Shown: piece by piece, positions 4,181 through 6,717 of the stretch
How positions within the stretch are numbered: position 1 is the stretch's first letter
How the letters are laid out: every line of letters begins with the position of its first letter
Assembly (NCBI GenBank): GCA_037140615.1
Contig: JBAXED010000157.1
Location: forward strand, 1 to 6,717
DNA length: 6,717 nucleotides
Origin: CAINVV01 sp037140615
GTDB lineage: Bacteria > Bacteroidota > Bacteroidia > Bacteroidales > Prolixibacteraceae
Direction of reading: 5' to 3'
Translations under genes and position numbers: made by a program
Notes under the pieces: generated by a model
Databases searched by the model: none
What the model was told of the DNA's origin: nothing
The model's input: only the letters and a program-made list of their open reading frames with translations

Positions 4181-6717
4181 ATGACAACAATGAAGAAGAA
4201 TATATTTACACTCTTGATGCTGCTTCTTGTACTTATTTCTTGTGTGAAACGGGAATGGATCAATCCTTTTTCTGCTGATTGTCCGAAGGAGATGTGGACT
4301 CCCACTAATTTCAGTGCTGTTCAGGAAGGCAACAACGTAAAACTTACCTGGAGTCAGCCACTTACAAATATCTCTGGATTCAAAATTACCAAGAGTGTAG
4401 GAGGAGCAACCGCCACTAGTATACAGGATCAATCCAAAAGTGCTTCAATTTTAACAGACAATACCCTTATTGGAGGTAAAGTCCATCTTTACTCAATTAC
4501 GGCTTATGCAGGCAACAATACTAGCAATACTGTTACTGTTCAGGTAACCCCCATCTTGACTGCAGGAATCACCACCACAGCGGTTAGCGCGATTACTTCC
4601 ACTTCGCTCACTTCTGGAGGAACTATTTCAACCGACGGAGGTGCTGCAATCATTGCCCGAGGAGTTTGTTGGAATACAACAGCCAATCCAACCATTGCCA
4701 ATAGTAAAACTACTGACGGAACTGGAACAGGCAGTTTCATCAGTTCTGTAACAGGTTTGACACCTGGAGCCACTTACTATTTCCGTGCCTATGCCATCAA
4801 CAGCATTGGAACAAGTTATGGCAACGAAGTTACAACAGTTACCGCTGCAAATCTGCCAGTTCTTACCACAACAACAGTTTCTGCTGTCACTGCAACTAAT
4901 GCTACAAGTGGAGGAGTTATTTCCAGCGATGGCGGTGGAGCAATTACCGCTCGTGGCGTTTGCTGGAGTACAACTGCAAACCCAACTATCGCCAACAGCA
5001 AAACCAGTGATGGAACCGGCATTGGGACATTTGCCAGTGCCATTACAGGACTTGCCTCTGCTACGACCTATTACGTAAGAGCATATTCAACAAACAGTGC
5101 TGGGACAGCATATGGTAATGAAGTTTCTTTCAAAACAACACTTGCTTCCATTCTATTTAATAGCAGTAAAACCTATGGAACGATAACAGATATTGACGGT
5201 AACGTTTATAAAACGGTTCAAATTGGGACCCAGAATTGGATGTCTGAAAATCTTAGAACCACCAAATATAAAGATGGGACTGCAATACCTTTGGTAACGG
5301 ATAATAATGCCTGGGCAAATTTAACAGCACCAGGTTATTGCTGGTATAATAATGACGAAACCACCTATTCTAATACTTTTGGAGCGCTTTACAATGGTTA
5401 TACAGTCAACACCAGTAAAGTATGCCCAACAGGATGGCATGTGCCAACAGATGCAGAATGTACAATTCTTTCATCCTATCTTGGAGGAACTAATTTAGCT
5501 GGTGGAAAGTTGAAGGAGACAGGTACAAATCATTGGCCACCTCCTAACACAGAAGCCACCAATGAGTCTGGTTTTACAGCCGTTCCAATTGGAATGCGTT
5601 CGTTTAGTGGTTCATTTGGCTACATTGGGAAAGCCGCATATTGGTGGTCTTGTACTGATTCCTTTTCAACAAGTAACTGGATCCATTATGTAGGAAGCGA
5701 CAATAACTCCGAAGGTAGAACAAATAGCACTTTTCAAAATGGAGTGTCTATTCGTTGTATATCTGGCGAATTAGCTTTGCCTACCTTAATTACAAATACA
5801 ATTTCTGGGATTTCCTCGAACTCCGCTACTTCAGGAGGAACGATCAGTAGTGATGGAGGTACGGCAATTACTACGAGAGGTGTTTGCTGGAGTACAACTA
5901 CGACTCCAACTATTGCAAATAGTAAAACTTCTGATGGAACAGGATCTGGAACATTAACAAGTTCAATTACTGGATTAGCAGCGGGGACGACCTATTATGT
6001 TAGAGCATATGCAACAAATAGTGCTGGAACTGGGTATGGTAATGAAGTTTCGTTCAAAACAGAAATAGCCCCAATTATTTTTAATAGCAATAAAACATAT
6101 GGGTCAATGTCCGATGTGGATGGTAATACCTACAAAACCGTCCAAATTGGCACACAGCTTTGGATGGCGGAGAATCTAAAAACCACAAAATTCAAAGATG
6201 GGACTGGAATTCCATTGGTTACAGACAATTCTGCCTGGGTAAATTTAATTACACCGGGCTATTGTTGGTATAGCAACGACATAAAAACATATAAGGATAT
6301 TTTTGGTGCATTATACAATTGGTATACTGTTCAGGCGAATAAACTCTGTCCAACTGGTTGGCATACTCCAACTGTTGCAGATCTGAAAGTTTTGACAGAT
6401 TTTATTGGAGGTGAAAATGTTGCTGGGGGCAAACTAAAAGAGATTGGGTTAACACACTGGTTGACTCCTAACAATGGAGCTGACAACGAATCTGGGTATA
6501 CAGGTATACCAAGTGGCTATCGAGATGGAAATGGAATTTACTCTGGGATTGGTGGCTATGGTTCATGGTGGCTTTCAAACAACTACAATGAAGTATCAAA
6601 TTACTTTAATTTAGGATACTTAAATATAAGTTCATTTCAATCCTTATGCCAAGTACAATATGGGTATTCAGTTCGGTGCATTTATGGTGAATTAACAATC
6701 CCAACTATTACAACCAC
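4181..6717 (+). CDS. Modular FN3/FISUMP surface lipoprotein, cut by the right window edge
   Basis: There are 845 complete codons without a stop, and the frame is still open at the edge. The N-terminus is a lipoprotein signal peptide: KKNIFTLLMLLLVLISC, lipobox LISC with Cys21 (Cys18 if the in-frame ATG at 4190 is the true start, which is equally plausible). Next are a short NPFSADCPKEMW linker, an FN3 domain (about 41-124), FN3-like repeats A (131-227) and B (229-320), FISUMP module 1 (about 325-533), FN3-like repeat C (535-627), FISUMP module 2 (about 632-838), and the first residues of what looks like another FN3-like repeat. FISUMP is the Fibrobacter succinogenes major paralogous domain, whose function is unknown. 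I infer an outer-membrane-anchored lipoprotein, perhaps surface-exposed and involved in adhesion or carbohydrate contact. It starts one base after the PEGA gene. Confidence 0.88.
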   Translation, partial: MTTMKKNIFTLLMLLLVLISCVKREWINPFSADCPKEMWTPTNFSAVQEGNNVKLTWSQPLTNISGFKITKSVGGATATSIQDQSKSASILTDNTLIGGKVHLYSITAYAGNNTSNTVTVQVTPILTAGITTTAVSAITSTSLTSGGTISTDGGAAIIARGVCWNTTANPTIANSKTTDGTGTGSFISSVTGLTPGATYYFRAYAINSIGTSYGNEVTTVTAANLPVLTTTTVSAVTATNATSGGVISSDGGGAITARGVCWSTTANPTIANSKTSDGTGIGTFASAITGLASATTYYVRAYSTNSAGTAYGNEVSFKTTLASILFNSSKTYGTITDIDGNVYKTVQIGTQNWMSENLRTTKYKDGTAIPLVTDNNAWANLTAPGYCWYNNDETTYSNTFGALYNGYTVNTSKVCPTGWHVPTDAECTILSSYLGGTNLAGGKLKETGTNHWPPPNTEATNESGFTAVPIGMRSFSGSFGYIGKAAYWWSCTDSFSTSNWIHYVGSDNNSEGRTNSTFQNGVSIRCISGELALPTLITNTISGISSNSATSGGTISSDGGTAITTRGVCWSTTTTPTIANSKTSDGTGSGTLTSSITGLAAGTTYYVRAYATNSAGTGYGNEVSFKTEIAPIIFNSNKTYGSMSDVDGNTYKTVQIGTQLWMAENLKTTKFKDGTGIPLVTDNSAWVNLITPGYCWYSNDIKTYKDIFGALYNWYTVQANKLCPTGWHTPTVADLKVLTDFIGGENVAGGKLKEIGLTHWLTPNNGADNESGYTGIPSGYRDGNGIYSGIGGYGSWWLSNNYNEVSNYFNLGYLNISSFQSLCQVQYGYSVRCIYGELTIPTITT
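4571..4861 (+). repeat. FN3-like repeat A in the lipoprotein
   Basis: This unit encodes about 97 residues with the signature TSGGTIS-TDGG, ARGVCWNTTANPTIANSKT, TDGTGTGSF, TGLTPGATYYFRAYAINS and YGNEV. It is the common Bacteroidota repeat found next to FISUMP and other surface domains. It is followed directly by repeat B, with no FISUMP module between. Confidence 0.85.
4865..5140 (+). repeat. FN3-like repeat B in the lipoprotein
   Basis: The unit encodes 92 residues, clearly homologous to repeats A and C: SGGVISSDGG, ARGVCWSTTANPTIANSKT, SDGTGIGTF, TYYVRAYSTNSAGTAYGNEV. It leads directly into FISUMP module 1. Its codons are more often G- or C-ending than those of repeat C, although the two encode very similar protein. 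Confidence 0.85.
5189..5758 (+). repeat. FISUMP module 1 (core, residues 337-526)
   Basis: The 190-residue core runs from DIDGNVYKTVQIGTQNWMSE to VSIRC. FISUMP signatures are VQIGTQNWMSENL, CPTGWHVPTDAE, LGG-x-AGGKLKE, NESGFTAVPIGMR, YWWS and the final SIRC. Compared with module 2 and the usual family wording, YNWYT has become YNGYT (Gly406), and the tryptophan usually seen in TDAEW is a cysteine (Cys427). The active role of FISUMP domains is unknown. Confidence 0.88.
5783..6061 (+). repeat. FN3-like repeat C between the two FISUMP modules
   Basis: The unit encodes 93 residues: SGGTISSDGG, TRGVCWSTTTTPTIANSKT, SDGTGSGT, TGLAAGTTYYVRAYATNSAG, YGNEVSFKT. It links FISUMP 1 to FISUMP 2 and has the same length and ending as repeat B, suggesting that an FN3-plus-FISUMP block was duplicated as one unit. 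Confidence 0.85.
6113..6679 (+). repeat. FISUMP module 2 (core, residues 645-833)
   Basis: The 189-residue core runs from DVDGNTYKTVQIGTQLWMAE to YSVRC. It keeps the canonical WMAENL, YNWYTV, CPTGWHTPT, AGGKLKE and NESGYTGIPSGYR motifs. It aligns with module 1 along its whole length, one residue shorter. The middle (positions before YSVRC) is the most divergent part. It is followed by GELTIPTITT, matching the start of an FN3-like repeat. Confidence 0.88.

Noticed and set aside
4073..4432. Minus-strand open frames across the PEGA/lipoprotein junction
   Set aside because: They cross the end of one well-supported gene and the signal peptide of the next; the peptides look like noise.
4540..5078. 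Open frames on both strands over FN3-like repeats A and B
   Set aside because: They are shadows produced by the repetitive, stop-poor codon pattern of the repeats; their similarity to each other comes from the real repeats on the plus strand.

Overview
The window looks like part of a Bacteroidota chromosome. Four things support this: a secreted protein ending in a type B type IX secretion (CHU_C / gliding-motility C-terminal) domain; a FISUMP/FN3-type surface lipoprotein; a PEGA-repeat protein with an N-terminal domain of the kind found in Bacteroidota; and TAnnTTTG promoter elements with no Shine-Dalgarno-like start sites. I cannot name the genus from the sequence.

Left half, minus strand. 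Reading leftwards from about 2300 there is a 434-residue secreted protein with a PKD-like region and a type B sorting domain (995-2299). Next is a small DUF493-family protein (546-815), then the first 53 codons of an exported protein that runs off the left edge (1-160). The spacers between these three genes are full of degenerate short-period repeats. One is an inverted pair of 8-bp-period arrays around the DUF493 start (831-987). Another is a pyrimidine-rich block with 8-bp repeats (401-508). The third is a family of ACCACGAATTACAC-like repeats (193-315).

Centre. A 218-bp divergent intergenic region (2300-2517) carries a good Bacteroidota promoter for the leftward gene, a probable -7 element for the rightward operon, and between them a near-perfect hairpin palindrome with a 16-bp stem.

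Right half, plus strand. A 553-residue PEGA-repeat protein (2518-4179) is followed after one base by a large lipoprotein (4181 to beyond 6717). The lipoprotein has an FN3 domain, two FN3-like repeats, and then alternating FISUMP and FN3-like modules; it is still open at the window edge. The two genes almost certainly share a transcript and probably form a cell-envelope pair: a periplasmic PEGA protein with two C-terminal membrane segments, and a modular lipoprotein. Nothing here proves a new system. The pair, its modular repeat architecture, the odd first FISUMP copy and the palindrome between the divergent promoters are the parts most worth following up.
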